DNA from: Coprinellus micaceus
Taxonomy: Eukaryota; Basidiomycota; Agaricomycetes; Agaricales; Psathyrellaceae
Direction: 5' to 3'
Assembly (NCBI GenBank): GCA_951394405.1
Contig: OX596335.1
Coordinates: 2,728,001 to 2,792,000, forward strand
DNA length: 64,000 bases
Below, in pieces: positions 23,199 through 34,871 of this stretch (position 1 is its first letter; each line of letters begins with the position of its first letter). Position numbers and translations under genes: made by a program. A model generated the notes under the pieces. The model did not search any database. It had not been told where the DNA came from and saw only the letters and a program-made list of their open reading frames with translations.

Positions 23199-26100
23199 CT
23201 ACTGCAACAGCGTCGTTGCACGTTCCAACAATGCGTCGATATCTACTCCCCTCTGACCCCGGAGGTACTCCAGTGTTTTCACCAAAAGATTGTTCAAGAG
23301 TTCCGGATTGTGCTCCAGCTGTTTCTTGAGGTACGCAATGCATACGACGGTCACCCAAACGTCGCTCTCCGCCTCTGTCAGCCGTTGCGCCTCCTCGATA
23401 ATGTCATTTCCAACCAGCGGTCTGATAAAGTCCAGGGACATGGGGGAGAATGACCCGTCGGATCGCTGCAGCTTGACCATATCGACGACTGTTGTTGGTA
23501 CGATCGACTTCTCCAAGCTTCCTTGTATCGTATCGCGCTGACGAGGTGTGCGGTTACCGTCCGCCCGCCTTTGGAACGTTGGCGAGGGTGCCCTGTAGTT
23601 GTCATCGCTCCCGTCAGAGTATAGAGAACTTCTATCGCTCAGTGAACCCGCCCTCGACCAACCAGCCAGCGAGCTCATTGTGGAAAAGGTCCTAATGCTC
23701 GACCTATCGCTGTCCTGGCTTCCTGGCCCTGGGGGTTGGTCCCAGTCTGATCCTGCTGGAGAGGGTGGCCCTCCTCCCGTCGGCCATTGACCGGGTAGGG
23801 AGTTGGCAGGCACCCCTGGTCCAGCCGGGTCCGCTTGATGCTGAGGGTTGGCGAGGAAGCTCTCGTTAACGCTGGACCATAGACCGGCCAGGGAGAGGCC
23901 GGCCAATGCTGTGGTCATGGCCTGCCATGCAGCACGTAGCTGGGTCGTCAGCTGCCCTATCTCCAAAGGGCCCGATCTCTGTTCACTTCCCAGGTCTGAT
24001 GTGCTGTCTTCGTATTCTGGATGAGTCTGCAAAAAGCTTTGTTTGAGCCTTCTCCCCATTCGGTTGTCCCGGCTTTCCTCGACCGCAACGAACGAGGTGT
24101 GCTGACTTGCTACTTGGTACTGAACGCCCAACTGCACTATCACCGATTGTCGGAGCTCTTCTTCCGTTGCAATGCCCAGTGGTCGGGGTAATGGCATCCG
24201 TGGATCCTCGGTATACTCTTGTATGAGTTTCCAAGCCGCCACAGTGTGAATGAGCGGGATGGATCCGTCATCTGAGTCAACCAGTGCGATCTGTTGGACT
24301 GCTACCCTTAGCTTGAACTCGCGATTTGTTTCGTCATCGAGCACCCCTGAGAGTACAACAGCCTTCGGAGGTTTGGCATGCTTGGATGTGATAATAGCGA
24401 AGATATTCATCCTTGTTCCAGAGTGTAAGGCCTCGATGCGATGGGGAGTCTGCTGTATTGGAGACAATGGCCTTGTAGCGACTGACCGAGGTGAAGGGGT
24501 ATTTGAGAATGTGACTCCGCTCTGAGCGCCGGTTGGGCTGTCCGAATCTCCCCAGTCAAGTCTGACGTTGCGCAAGTAGGGGGTACGAGAGGCGGTGAAG
24601 AGACTACTGCATTTCTGAACGATGCTCTCTGTGTCCACAGCGAAAAGGCACTCCCCATTCCCGGCTCTCGCGATGCCTTCACACATGTCAGTGGAGACTG
24701 TATCCCCAATGCCAAGCGTGAACACTCTCCGAGGTACATGGGAAAACCTGACGAAGTGGGAAACTTCTTGCTTCGTTCCCTCAATGTCAGTTGCCTGCAA
24801 AACTGTCAGCGGTTGGCGAAGATTGCTAAGGACAGAAACCAGTACTTCTCCGTCCGTGAGAACGAACACCACTGTCGGCATATCTGGCGGTGAGGATGCA
24901 AATACTTTGGCAAGAGCTTGTCGTATCTCGGTGCCACCAAGGTCGGCATCAAATCCCTCCACAAAAGTGGTCTGCAGTTCCGTTAAGAATGCGGTCACGG
25001 TTAACATGGTAAATGGTACTTGGAACTCACCGCTTCTTCCAGGTTACATTGCGTGTACGGCTCACTCCTCGACCTCCAGGGTTTGCAATCGTTCCCAAAC
25101 CCGAATATATTGAAGGCCGAGCCCTGAGCGGGAATCATCCTTAGCATCATGATGAGCGTTCTCTTCGCCGTTGCCATCCGCTCGCCTGAGTTCATGCTCC
25201 CACTCCTGTCAACGAGAAATAGGTATCTCTGAGACTGTATGGCCGGCAATGTCGTTCTCAGAACCATTGACAACTGTAACGCGATAGAGTCGGGATACCG
25301 CGCATCCTTGCGAACCTCAACAAAGCATCGAGGGTTATCGAGGTCCTTTGCCCGAATAGTGAGGACAAAGTCGCGCTCGAGATACGACGTTGAACGGTAG
25401 CGAATCGTCGTTCTTCTCCTCGATGCACGTCCCAGATGTGTGGCATACCTCGTCTCGGTGATCTGTGAAGGATGGCTCGGAGAGAGGACGTCCTGTATCC
25501 GTCCGCTCATCTGAATATCTGCAGTAATAGAGATACGAGTGCGGTCTCTAGCAGGTTGTATGGCACCGTCGAGGCCCTCTGGAGGAATTCCGTACCGCTC
25601 GCCAACATACGAAGGGAGTTGAAATCGCACTTGGTTTGTATAGTCTCCCGTATAAAGCATCATTGCATACTGGATTGTCCGTGAGGACAAGTATGGGCGA
25701 GAGTGCGCAAATCAACGCACCACCAGGTGAGTTTCGATCACAGCATACGGGGGTATGTAACCAATAGATATCGTGAAGACTTGGGGCTGTTATTTGTGGC
25801 TCCTCACAGGAAATGAGATGGCACCCACTATCGTCGGTGACATATTCCAATAATCCCGCCGTCTGGCCTGTCGCTATCGCCGCTTCGTATTGCTCCTGGG
25901 CAAGTTCTTTCTCCTTGCATTCACCCTTAATCACCCGGCCGTCCGATCCTGTAAGCTGGAAGGCGCATACAGCGGCTGAAGCAGGTACGGGGAAGCAGTA
26001 TTTAGCGCGCCCAGTCCGAACGGGAGAATTGTTGTAGAATTTCTGGGTTATCGTCACCCTCGCTGCGACTGAAAATGGCCATGAGTCCCCCACCCCGCTT

Positions 26101-26229
26101 AGCACGGCTGATCGACGCACCGTCCACGACCCAGACCTTTACTCTGACCTCTTCCAATGGGACCTGTGCGGGGGAAAAGGTGTTGCTAGCAACATCGTAG
26201 GCGTTGTAGAGGATACCGCAGTGATCCAT
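23199..26229 (-). CDS. VIT and von Willebrand factor A domain protein
   Basis: A fungal member of the VIT-vWA family (VWA5/inter-alpha-trypsin heavy-chain like); biochemical role in fungi unknown to me. The start MDHCGILYNAYD leads into a VIT domain: PLEEVRVKVWVVD, ARVTITQKFYNNS, KGECKEKELAQEQYEAAI and GQTAGLLEY. The vWA domain follows with the metal-ion-dependent adhesion site DRSGSM, then GGTEIRQAL and VLTDGEV, so the metal site looks complete although the second residue is Arg. The C-terminal third is Ser/Pro-rich and ends in a helical segment (QRSDGSFSPMSLDFI, LLNNLLVKTLEYL) like that of vertebrate VWA5A proteins. No signal peptide is evident, so it is probably intracellular. Confidence 0.85.
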
Positions 26230-26654
26230 GATGGTTAACAGCAAGAATAAGCCGAGCTTCACGAATCTTTCGAGGTGGCAGATAGTGCGGCGGATATTTA
26301 GGTGAGGGCACTTCACAGCAGGCACGCCACGAGGCGGTCAATGGAATGCACGCGCTGGGCATATGACGTCCGTCGAAGAGATGTGAAATGGATGCTGAAT
26401 TGGAATGTGAATTGTGCCGTGCCCATGATACTACATACGTGGGTTCAAGAGGCGTCTACCTCGTACTTACTGGGCGGAAAAGATGAAGCGCAAAGCCGAG
26501 CGAGTACCGGTGGACCGATGACGGCAGAGCGCCGGCTGCATTTCTTTTGCCGACTCAACTTCCGGGCCCCTTGGCTCTGCTCATCACTACATAAACGCCT
26601 CTCGGGGCTCGGTTTCGCTGTCTTCTGAGATTCCAGGGTGGGGAGAACCTCAGA
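26230..26654. promoter_or_regulatory. Bidirectional promoter region, VIT-vWA / mitochondrial carrier
   Basis: Divergent start codons at 26229 and 26655 leave 425 bases. No coding similarity and no clear TATA element. Confidence 0.4.
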
Positions 26655-28137
26655 ATGCACGATTATCCGTTCTGGTGCGTCCTCCCATTGCTCATCGTCG
26701 CGGACGTGTGCCTGACGCCATTATCTCGTGTCCAGGTTGGGAGGTACGCGCTCGGCTTTCCGGAGAACGATCGCTGTACTCACAACTGACCGAACGCTAG
26801 GTGTTGCGGCCTCAAGTATGTATAGAAGGCTCACTCCACCCCCTGGATGTGTGTTGACGCCCTCTTTAGTGGCTGCATCGTGCACACACCCTCTCGATGT
26901 CACCAAGGTGTACGTTCCCAGCGCTCGGGATGCTGCGTGGAAGTTTACACTTACTCTCTTTCAGTCGCATGCAAACACTGGCGTCAGCAGATGGTGTAAA
27001 ACGACCGTCGACCCTCAGCGTCATCCGGTCCTCGATCCACACTTCTGGAATCCGAAGCCTCTATTCTGGCCTCACGGCATCTCTCATGAGGCAGATGTCC
27101 TACTCCCTCGTCCGCCTTGGGTCGTACGAGAGGACGAAGGAGCACTTTGCAAAAGGTGGAAAGAAGCCAAAGACCTGGGAGTTGCTTGTTGCTGCAAGCG
27201 TAGCAGGTGGCCTGGGCGGTGTAGCTGGTAATCCAGCAGGTAAAGTGGTTTGTAATCGCGGTGCCATTTTGAATGTGCTCAATGCGCCCACATGACAGAT
27301 GTCCTGTTGGTTAGGATGACCAGCGACTCGGTGAAGCCTCCAGAGCAAAGATATAACTACTCGAACGCGATCTCAGGACTTGTCAGCTTGATAAAGGAAG
27401 AAGGAATGAAGGGCTTGACCCGGGGTATCGGAACGAACACGGTATGTCCGGCAGTGGCTTGACCGAATCTAAGTAACGGAATCCGCCAGACGAGGGCTAT
27501 TCTTATGAACGTAAGTGTAGTTTCTTTTACCGCAGAAGCTTTTCTTAACTCTTCTTTTTGGTAGGCTTCTCAAGTCGGATCGTGAGTGGACAATTTTTTC
27601 AGCTAGTCTCAATGACAGAATCGGGGGCGACCCACAGCTACGACTTCATCAAATCAAAACTACTCTCAAAGCACATCCCCATTGTCGATGTAACCCTGCA
27701 AGATAACTTCCTGTTGCATGTCATTTCCAGCACCCTTGCTGGTACCGTTGCTACGAGTACGTTGCTCCGCTTCCTATTTTGGCCAGGTGCTCAGCTCTTC
27801 CACAGCCGTATGCTCACCTACCGACGTCCTAAGATCAAGAGTAATGGCATGCGTAAGTGTTCGCCTCTCAGAGTGCGACCTGTTCTTACACTTGTTGCCG
27901 TAGAACGATGGCGGTAAATTCGGCCCCATCCTCGTCAAGTCGTTCCGAGAGGAAGGCGCGAGCTTCCTGTTCAAGGGGTGGACTCCTGCCTTCATTCGCC
28001 TGGCCCCTAACACCGTCCTTTTATTTGTGTTCTATGAGGTCAGTTGCCCGTCATCGCTGCCTTGAACGACGCTGACGCGCCTTTCAAAGCAACTGAAATC
28101 GGGGTGGAGAACAGCGTCCTGGCCAGAGGCCAAGTAG
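26655..28137 (+). CDS. Mitochondrial carrier, dicarboxylate (DIC1)-like
   Basis: An inner-membrane solute carrier, by resemblance the exchanger of malate or succinate for phosphate. It is built from several tiny 5' exons: MHDYPFW, LGG, VAAS, then MAASCTHPLDVTKVRMQTL. The YPFWLGG opening is typical of DIC-type carriers. The three signature motifs PLDVTKVR, PADVLLVRM and PTDVLRSRV mark the three repeats, each followed by a second helix (GIRSLYSGL, GMKGLTRGI, GASFLFKGW). The intron at the third repeat (acceptor ccacag) restores TVCSPTDV. The last exon gives FYEQLKSGWRTASWPEAK. Length, about 310 residues, is normal. Substrate assignment (dicarboxylate rather than oxaloacetate or tricarboxylate) is inferred from the first helix and could be wrong. 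Confidence 0.88.
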
Positions 28138-28398
28138 ACGTGCCCTCGTATTTACAGGATCTAGAGAGTTGCAAACATTTAGAGGCTACTTCCCTCGGCC
28201 CCCTAGAAGATGGATCCCGTGGAACTATCGCTATCCTCGTTGCGCTGCTGCCTGCTCGAACATTTAGATAATTTATTTGGAGTTGGATTTCAAGCTTGAT
28301 TGTTGTTGCTTAAACTATTCTTGTATCCTGGCATAACCATCTTTTCCTGTACATATCCATCCACACGCTACCATAGATAGGCGCGTCTCTTGGCGGGA

Positions 28399-30322
28399 TC
28401 AAGTATCCGTGTAAACGACAATCTTGTCCAGGTCGGCCGCGTAGTCTGTTGGGGAAATGAGCAGGAGCAAATCGTCCGAGTCAAGAGGACTCACTGCTTT
28501 GCCCAGCGCCGACGGTGATGGAGTTAACCCCGCTCCTGAGGAAGATCTTGACTGGGACAGACAAGACCACGCCACCTCCTCCAGTATTAGGTTGATCAAC
28601 ACGTACTGCGGACCCACCATTTACGCTGATGGTCGTGTTCCTCCACCCGGAGTCGGCTGTCAACAGTGCCCTGTGTAAACGAGCGTGGTCGGGTGCACGA
28701 CAAAATGCGGAAGCCTTCACGTACCGTTGGCGTAGTAGAGTGAGACCCACTGGTCGGCACCAATTCCCTGTACGTTGCTGATCGTCACCGAACCACCATT
28801 CCCTGCAAGAGAATGTCAGCACTGAGGCTTCCGGACCTTGGAGTGCGATGGTACGCACCGATATATCCAACAGCAGTGCCACCCGAAAACCCTGTGTTGT
28901 CAAGCAACCTGGCAGGACCCGACAATGTCCCCCGCTCGGCCTCGTAGGTCGTCCCTGCTGCAACGACATGCGCCCCACTGCCGAAGTCAACTCTCCAGAC
29001 ATCAGCGGGTACAATGGTGGGCAAGTTGCTATTGCCCCAAACCATCGGGTACCAGATGTACCTGCTCCCCCCGAGTTGCTGGGGCCTCCAGCGGTCGCCC
29101 ATGTAGATGGTGACATTGTTACTGACGGGGAGGTTGAATGTGTTCTGGGAGAAGTAGGTGCGGGTCGCGCGGGGTGCGATGTCGTTTTCTGCGCCCCATG
29201 GTCCTGTAAGTGACTAACGCGGTATGTTGGTCTGGACAAATATGGACAAGATAAGTAAGAGACGTCCTCACGTTCGCTGTGATGACTTTGTTTGGGTTAG
29301 GATCCCACCCTGTCGTTTTGGAAGCGAAGAGATGGTACACCCCGTTTCGCTTCACGATTCCAGGAGACTCGAGAGTAGATCCTGCATGACCATACGTTGT
29401 CAGTCCTACCTCGGGAACCCCGACATGCACACGTACTGGGAATGGTAGACACCAGAGTCGTCACATTATAGTAGCTGGAATCCATCCTAGCAATCTTGAA
29501 GTTCTGATTGTTGTCAGAGGCGAAGAGGAGGTAGGCCGTCTGGGCGGCATCGTCTGGGAAATTGTCAGATACAACTTCGCCCCCTAGTCAGTAGAAGTCC
29601 CAACCGTCTACATAGACGCCCATGTCCCTGGACTCCACGTTGAGTGGACGGAAGCTTCCTTTATACGAAAAGGGCCCACAGGGGGTCTTGGCTGTCGCGA
29701 CACCGACTTGAGCTGCACCGTAACTAGAGGGTGCAGTTAGTACATTTCCTAACAGGAGAATGTACGTGCATCGCTTACTTGCTGCTGTCAGAGTGGAACC
29801 ACATGACGTATTCCGCGTTCTATGAACTCAGACTCAGTACTCAGGGCGGACAGTAGCACACAGCGTGTGGTGCCGGCTTACATTCCGGTTGTAGATGACT
29901 GCATGGAAACCAATTTCAGAGGAATTGCAACATCCAGGCTTCACAGACATACCCTTTGGTCGTTCCACAATGTTGCTTGTCGAGATTGAGGTTCCTGAGA
30001 TCGGGGTCAAGGCGTCGTTTAGACGAGTCCATGTCATCAAATCGGGGGACTAAGAGGAAGTAAAGTTCATCTTTCGCCAACACACTGGACGAGAGAAACG
30101 CACAGAGTAGCAAGAGACTGCCCTGAACAGACCACTGTTATGGGTCTTATCCTCTCCGTGCCAGTACCAAGTGGACCCAACCCTCACAATCCCTCCTCCA
30201 TGGGCCTGGATGGTATTTCCGCTGGTGTCTGACCAAGTAGCCCCAGGTACAATGACAGCCGCGTTGGAGAGAACGCTTGAGGCTATGGTGGCGAACGCCA
30301 AGAGCGATGCTTTGCGGAACAT
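28399..30322 (-). CDS. Secreted GH43 enzyme with CBM35, exo-beta-1,3-galactanase-like
   Basis: An extracellular enzyme expected to act on beta-1,3-galactan side chains of plant arabinogalactan proteins. MFRKASLLAFATIASSVLSNA is a signal peptide. The GH43 five-bladed propeller shows IQAHGGGIVRVGSTWYWHGE, SPDLMTWTRLNDAL, ERPKVIYN, MWFHSDSSNYGAAQVGVA, SRDMGVYVDG and LESPGIVKRNGVYHLFAS; the Glu in the ESPGI motif is in the position of the catalytic acid of the family. The C-terminal half is a CBM35: YEAERGTLSGPARL, GGTAVGYIG, VSLYYANG and ADLDKIVVY. The arrangement matches basidiomycete GH43 subfamily 24 enzymes such as the Phanerochaete galactanase. It has many short introns. A second in-frame ATG lies at 30340 (MLTRRTM). 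Convergent with the carrier gene and divergent from the Rok1 helicase gene. Confidence 0.88.
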
Positions 30323-30951
30323 GGTTCGTCGGGTCAGCACGAGGTACTGTATTATGTGTTTTATGGTTTTGTGGAAAATCCGAAGATATTCGAATGATTA
30401 CACGTGAGAGCATCGCGGGCAGAATTCGGCAGAGCATGGTGTGGTTGAAATTGAGGTTCCCCGAGCGTCGACGCAGGATGTGATGCCTTGGGCTAGCGCT
30501 TTGAAATGAAGTGTCGCTCCCGGTCGGTAGTGTGCGGCAGGAATGAGAACCGTTTCCTTTAAGACGTAGCCTTTCAGAGTCTCGTAGTGGTGCAACAACG
30601 AGCGCGGATGGTCCAGGGATACAATTCCAGCTCTTCGTGCGCAGGGGAAGAACTCGGGCTGAATGTCGGTCGTGGAGCGAATCAGCGAAGCTCGCTCATT
30701 GGTCATGGGTACCCTTTTGTGGATCAGGCAACCGTTGCTGAGTTCGGCCAAGAATGGAATGAAAGGTATCCCGGGGCCGTCCAGGGCCGTCGAACGAGAG
30801 GAGGAAGCGTCTTTGGCTCGCATGTGGGGGACCGCCTCGAAGGCATGACGGGGTAGTTGATCACGTCACCCAACCAAGCCAAACCCTAACCCGAACGCCA
30901 TAACTAACATTTTGTGAACCACGAACATCTAGAGGCACTCACACAACCGCG
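30323..30951. promoter_or_regulatory. Bidirectional promoter region, GH43 / Rok1
   Basis: 629 bases between divergent start codons 30322 and 30952. A 141-codon minus-strand frame (30398-30823) with a true ATG lies here but has no recognisable domain, so I treat the interval as non-coding promoter DNA. Confidence 0.4.
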
Positions 30952-33095
30952 ATGGAGGCCTTCCAAATACTTTCCAGAGGAGGCGTACGGTTCGACAAGA
31001 GCAGGTTCAAGCCCGATGTAGAGCTCTTTCAGGTGAGGAGAAATGTCCTCGAGTCTTCTCTCACTTACCAAACGTCACACCGAATAGAAGAGCGGCGAAT
31101 CGAGTTCTCGCAATGTGTTGCCGATGGCGAAAAGTGCAAATGACCAGTATCTTCCACCGGAGCTCGACTTCTTCAAATATGCCGAGGGTGGCCAAGGCAA
31201 ACGGAAAGCCTCACGGAAGGCTGTGGGCCGGGATGCCAAGCGGATGAAGGTGTATGCAGACGGAGACGGTGACGAGTCGGAGGACGAAGACGAAGAAGGG
31301 CATACGGAGAGCGCACATGTAGTGCCGAGCGCACCACGACAGCCACACAAGATCTCGGTAAAGGGCATCAACCCACCAAAAGAAGTCGCCACATTCGAGG
31401 AAATCAAGGAAAGATATTCAATACCAGCCCAACTTTATACGAACTTGGAGAAGAATGGTTATTACCACCCAACTGGAATTCAGTCGATTGGTGTACCTAC
31501 GCTGCTTGAGGTGAGTTAGACTAGCTTGCCTGATCACCGTGTCTAACACGGCTGCGTAGTCCCGGGATGTTGCTGCCATTTCCCCAACAGGGACAGGAAA
31601 GACGCTCTCTTATATTTTGCCAATATTTGCCAATCTCGGTGATCCCCAGTCCAGCCAGAAAGCACAAGATTCCGGTGCAGGGAAGGGTGTGCGAGCAATA
31701 GTTGTTGCCCCAACACGAGAACTTGCCCATCAGATATACAACGAATGCCTCAAATTGTCGCAGGGCCGTAAGTGGAGGGTCATCCTTTTCAGCAAGGCGA
31801 CCGCGAGCACGCTTGCTGACAAGGCGGTTCGGGACAAAGTAGGTACGTAGGGTCGACTTCCTTTGCAAACCTAAGCCCACCTCGACCTGAAGACATTATA
31901 ATCAGCACACCCCTTCGATTAATAGCCTCCATCCAAGAAGGGTCTCTAGAACTGGAAAAGTACGTGTGTACCACCTACTTGCGCGATTAGTGCTCATTGT
32001 CTTCCCCAGTGTGCGGCACCTTGTTCTTGACGAAGCTGACCGGCTGCTTGACACCGAGTTCCTGGAGCAAATGCAAGAGATTGTGGCGGCATGCACCAAT
32101 CCACACCTCCAAAAAGCAATGTTCAGCGCCACACTACCAGCAGGTGTTGAGAAGATTGCGATGGGCATGCTCCAAGACCCCGTTCGCCTTGTTGTCGGAC
32201 TGAAGTGAGTCGGGAGGGTCCAGCTATTTCATGTTCAGGGGCTAACTGCCCTACTTGATAAGGGACACACCCCTTCCCCTTATCGCCCAGTTCTTGACCT
32301 ATGTCGCGGACGACGCTTCAAAACTTCCCAGTCTTCTCACCTACCTAGCCCAGCCTTATAACCCACCTGTCCTCGTTTTCGCATCATCGCAGCCACGAGC
32401 AAGTTCACTGGCTGAAGAATTGACGATGAGCGGAATTCGGAACGTAGATTGTCTGCATGCTGGTATGACGAAAAAGGAACGTGAAGACTCCATCACTCGG
32501 ATGCGGAAAGGAGAGACCTGGATTTTAATCAGCACAGAGGTGATGGCTCGTGGTATGGATTTCAAGGGTGTGCGCGAAGTCGTCAACTACGACTTCCCGA
32601 CCAGCGTACAAAGCTACATCCACCGGATAGGTGAGTTCTTCGAAGTTTCTCATAGCGTCTGCCCTCATTTGTTACCCTTTAGGTCGAACCGGCCGAGCTG
32701 GCCGAGAGGGTAAAGCTGTGACGTTCTTCACTGACGAAGATGGTCCATTCCTGAAAACGTGAGTGCTGTATGGAAGGTGTGGCGGTCCCTGTTAACACGT
32801 TTCCACCGCAGTATCGCCAATGTGATCCTTCAATCTGGTTCTTCAGTCCCTGATTGGATGCTGAAGCTTCCCAAACCGTCGAAAATGAAGCGGCGGCAGA
32901 TGGGGAAGGTCGAACGGCCCGAGATCGTGAACAGTGCACGCCAAGTCGGGCGCCGAGAAGCGGTCAGAAAACGGTAAGCGACCAGGAAGCGTTTCTAATC
33001 GGAACATAGTATCTTACATCGATGGCAGAGATATGATACTTGGTTCCAAGAGAAGAACGACCAAGGCGAGCTCAACTTTCACCGCCTCACCGTAA
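30952..33095 (+). CDS. ROK1: DEAD-box RNA helicase Rok1/DDX52
   Basis: A nucleolar helicase for 18S rRNA maturation in the early 40S precursor. The start [19 protein letters not shown] is the family opening. After an acidic, Lys-rich linker come [18 protein letters not shown] and [17 protein letters not shown] (Q motif), then [55 protein letters not shown], the second domain with SRVMARG-equivalent [14 protein letters not shown], and [16 protein letters not shown]. The last exon is reached by a gtaagc donor after RREAVRKR and gives [15 protein letters not shown], which matches the conserved KRDMI tail of the family; without that splice the protein would stop at 32977. It shares a promoter interval with the GH43 gene. 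Confidence 0.93.
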
Positions 33096-33540
33096 TGAAA
33101 AAGTCACAGCGGGGGACATGACATTATACTCGGTAGATAGCAATGATCACACTGGACTACAACGTCACACTATCGCCCAATTTACCTTGGCTGGGTATAC
33201 AAGGCTTGAGGTAATCCGCAGAACAAGGCCAACTTGCTGTGCCTTCAATTCCCTACCCGGTTTGGCACAAGCATGCCCATATGGGGCACGGAGCCAATGC
33301 GCCCTGTGATGCTGTGATACTTTGCAATATCACAACGCCTCGAGGTTCTCCAAATGTTCTCTGAAGGGGGGGTGGTTTTTCGCTCGCAACATACTGGGAT
33401 TTGGGCGAAATCACCTCGACCACGTTGAAAAGGGTCCCATTCCTCCTTCCAAAAATGGCAGACACAACTCGTCCCTCGCAAATCCAGCCCCTTCACTTGC
33501 CTCTTCGGTCCCCTAGCTTCTAACATTTGACCCCCCCGCC
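33096..33540. other. Intergenic: Rok1 3' flank and HMG-gene promoter
   Basis: 445 bases with no supported gene. The part next to 33541 is C-rich. No TATA box was recognised. Confidence 0.45.
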
Positions 33541-34702
33541 ATGAATTTCATCCTATCAGGTGTGCATCATATCGCATCCGATTTCATTGAGCTCATCCGT
33601 GCTGACGAGACCAAGCGGAACATACAGCCCATCTCGCAGCCTGTGCTCGCGCAGAGTGGCTGGCTTCTTTTCAGACCCATGCCACCGCTTGCGAGAGTCC
33701 CATATCCAACTATTCGGGTTCGCCGTCCCAATGCGCGCCCTCCCCTTCGCCCGTCATTCCCGTGCCAACGCGCCGGGGATCACAGTCCAAAAAGAAGGGA
33801 CCCGGTCACATTTCACGTCCGCCCAACGCCTTCCTCCTCTTTCGGTCTGACTTTTGGGCCCAAGAGAAGAAGAAGCCAAACCCAGTCGAGCGCGACCATC
33901 GCGACATCAGCCGCATCGCAGCGTACTGCTGGAGGAACCTAGATCCAGTCACCCGGGCCCACTATCACACACGCGCCCAGGCTCTCAGGGAGGAGCACAA
34001 GGCCCGATATCCTGGCTACCGCCTCATCCCCTCCGCTCGTCGCTCTCGCTCACCCAAACAGAAGTCGGCCATCGTCCTCCAGAAGGAGAGTCGCTGCCGC
34101 GCCCTCGCCCAGGAGTTGATGTCCACGACCGGCCTCGCCAAGCACATTTCGCTTGCATCACAAAACTACACCCCTGAATACGCCCAAGCACACCTCGATG
34201 TGATCCAGCCCAATATGGATATGCCCTGGTCTGCGTCCTACACACAAATGGCAACTGTTATGGCTCCCAAACCGGTTAGTAATGGTCTTCGCTGAATTCC
34301 TAAGCACTGGCTGATGGGCTAGTGTCCGAACAGATGCACCCCGCTTCCTATGGCCACGGTTTCACCATTGAACAAAACGCCGACTTGCCTGTCCCCCTCG
34401 CCCCCCTCGCCCAGACTCCTGGTATTATGGCTGAGTGCATGGATGCCTTGAGCACCCTGCCTCCCCTCCCCCCCTACGACGCCGATCTCATCTCGTTCTC
34501 GACAACCGAAGCATTTCAGGCTATGCCCATATTCTCCAATTTTGACACCACCTTCCCCGCCGTTTCTGCCTTCGACCTCTCCTCCCTATCGAATTTGTCT
34601 CTCCCCATACCTGGCGGAGAATTCATGTACTATCCCCAGGACTGCGGCTCGCTCCAGATGTTCACCCAGGATGCCGATGTCTCCCAGTATATTTCCCAGT
34701 AG
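33541..34702 (+). CDS. HMG-box transcription factor (344 aa)
   Basis: A sequence-specific DNA-binding protein of the MATA_HMG/Sox-like class. My model has three exons: 33541-33559 (MNFILS), an intron 33560-33627 with a gtgtgc donor and a ctgac branch point, a middle exon, and an intron 34275-34333. The total is exactly 345 codons. The HMG box (about residues 70-140) has ISRPPNAFLLFRSDFW, RDISRIAAYCWRNLDP and YHTRAQALREEHKARYPGY, then a basic extension RRSRSPKQKSA. The C-terminal exon is Pro- and acid-rich (DALSTLPPLPPYDADL) and looks like an activation domain. Basidiomycete HMG factors of this type control mating or development, but the sequence alone does not say which. Convergent with CCA1. 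Confidence 0.82.
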
Positions 34703-34871
34703 TCGCATTTTCCCTTCCACCCACTCTTCCCCGGACTCTCATCGTCAGCTTTTATGAATCGTCACGACCTGATATGCACTCGATATCATTACGTTCATGT
34801 AGGTAGAACGTATAGGTAACAATACAGCGAGCATCTTCAACCGAACCGACTAATGACAGCACGAAGATGCA

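Noticed and set aside
30398..30823. 141-codon minus-strand frame in the GH43/Rok1 promoter interval
   Set aside because: True ATG but no recognisable domain, no intron signals and it lies in shared promoter DNA of two good genes. Transcript data could reverse this.
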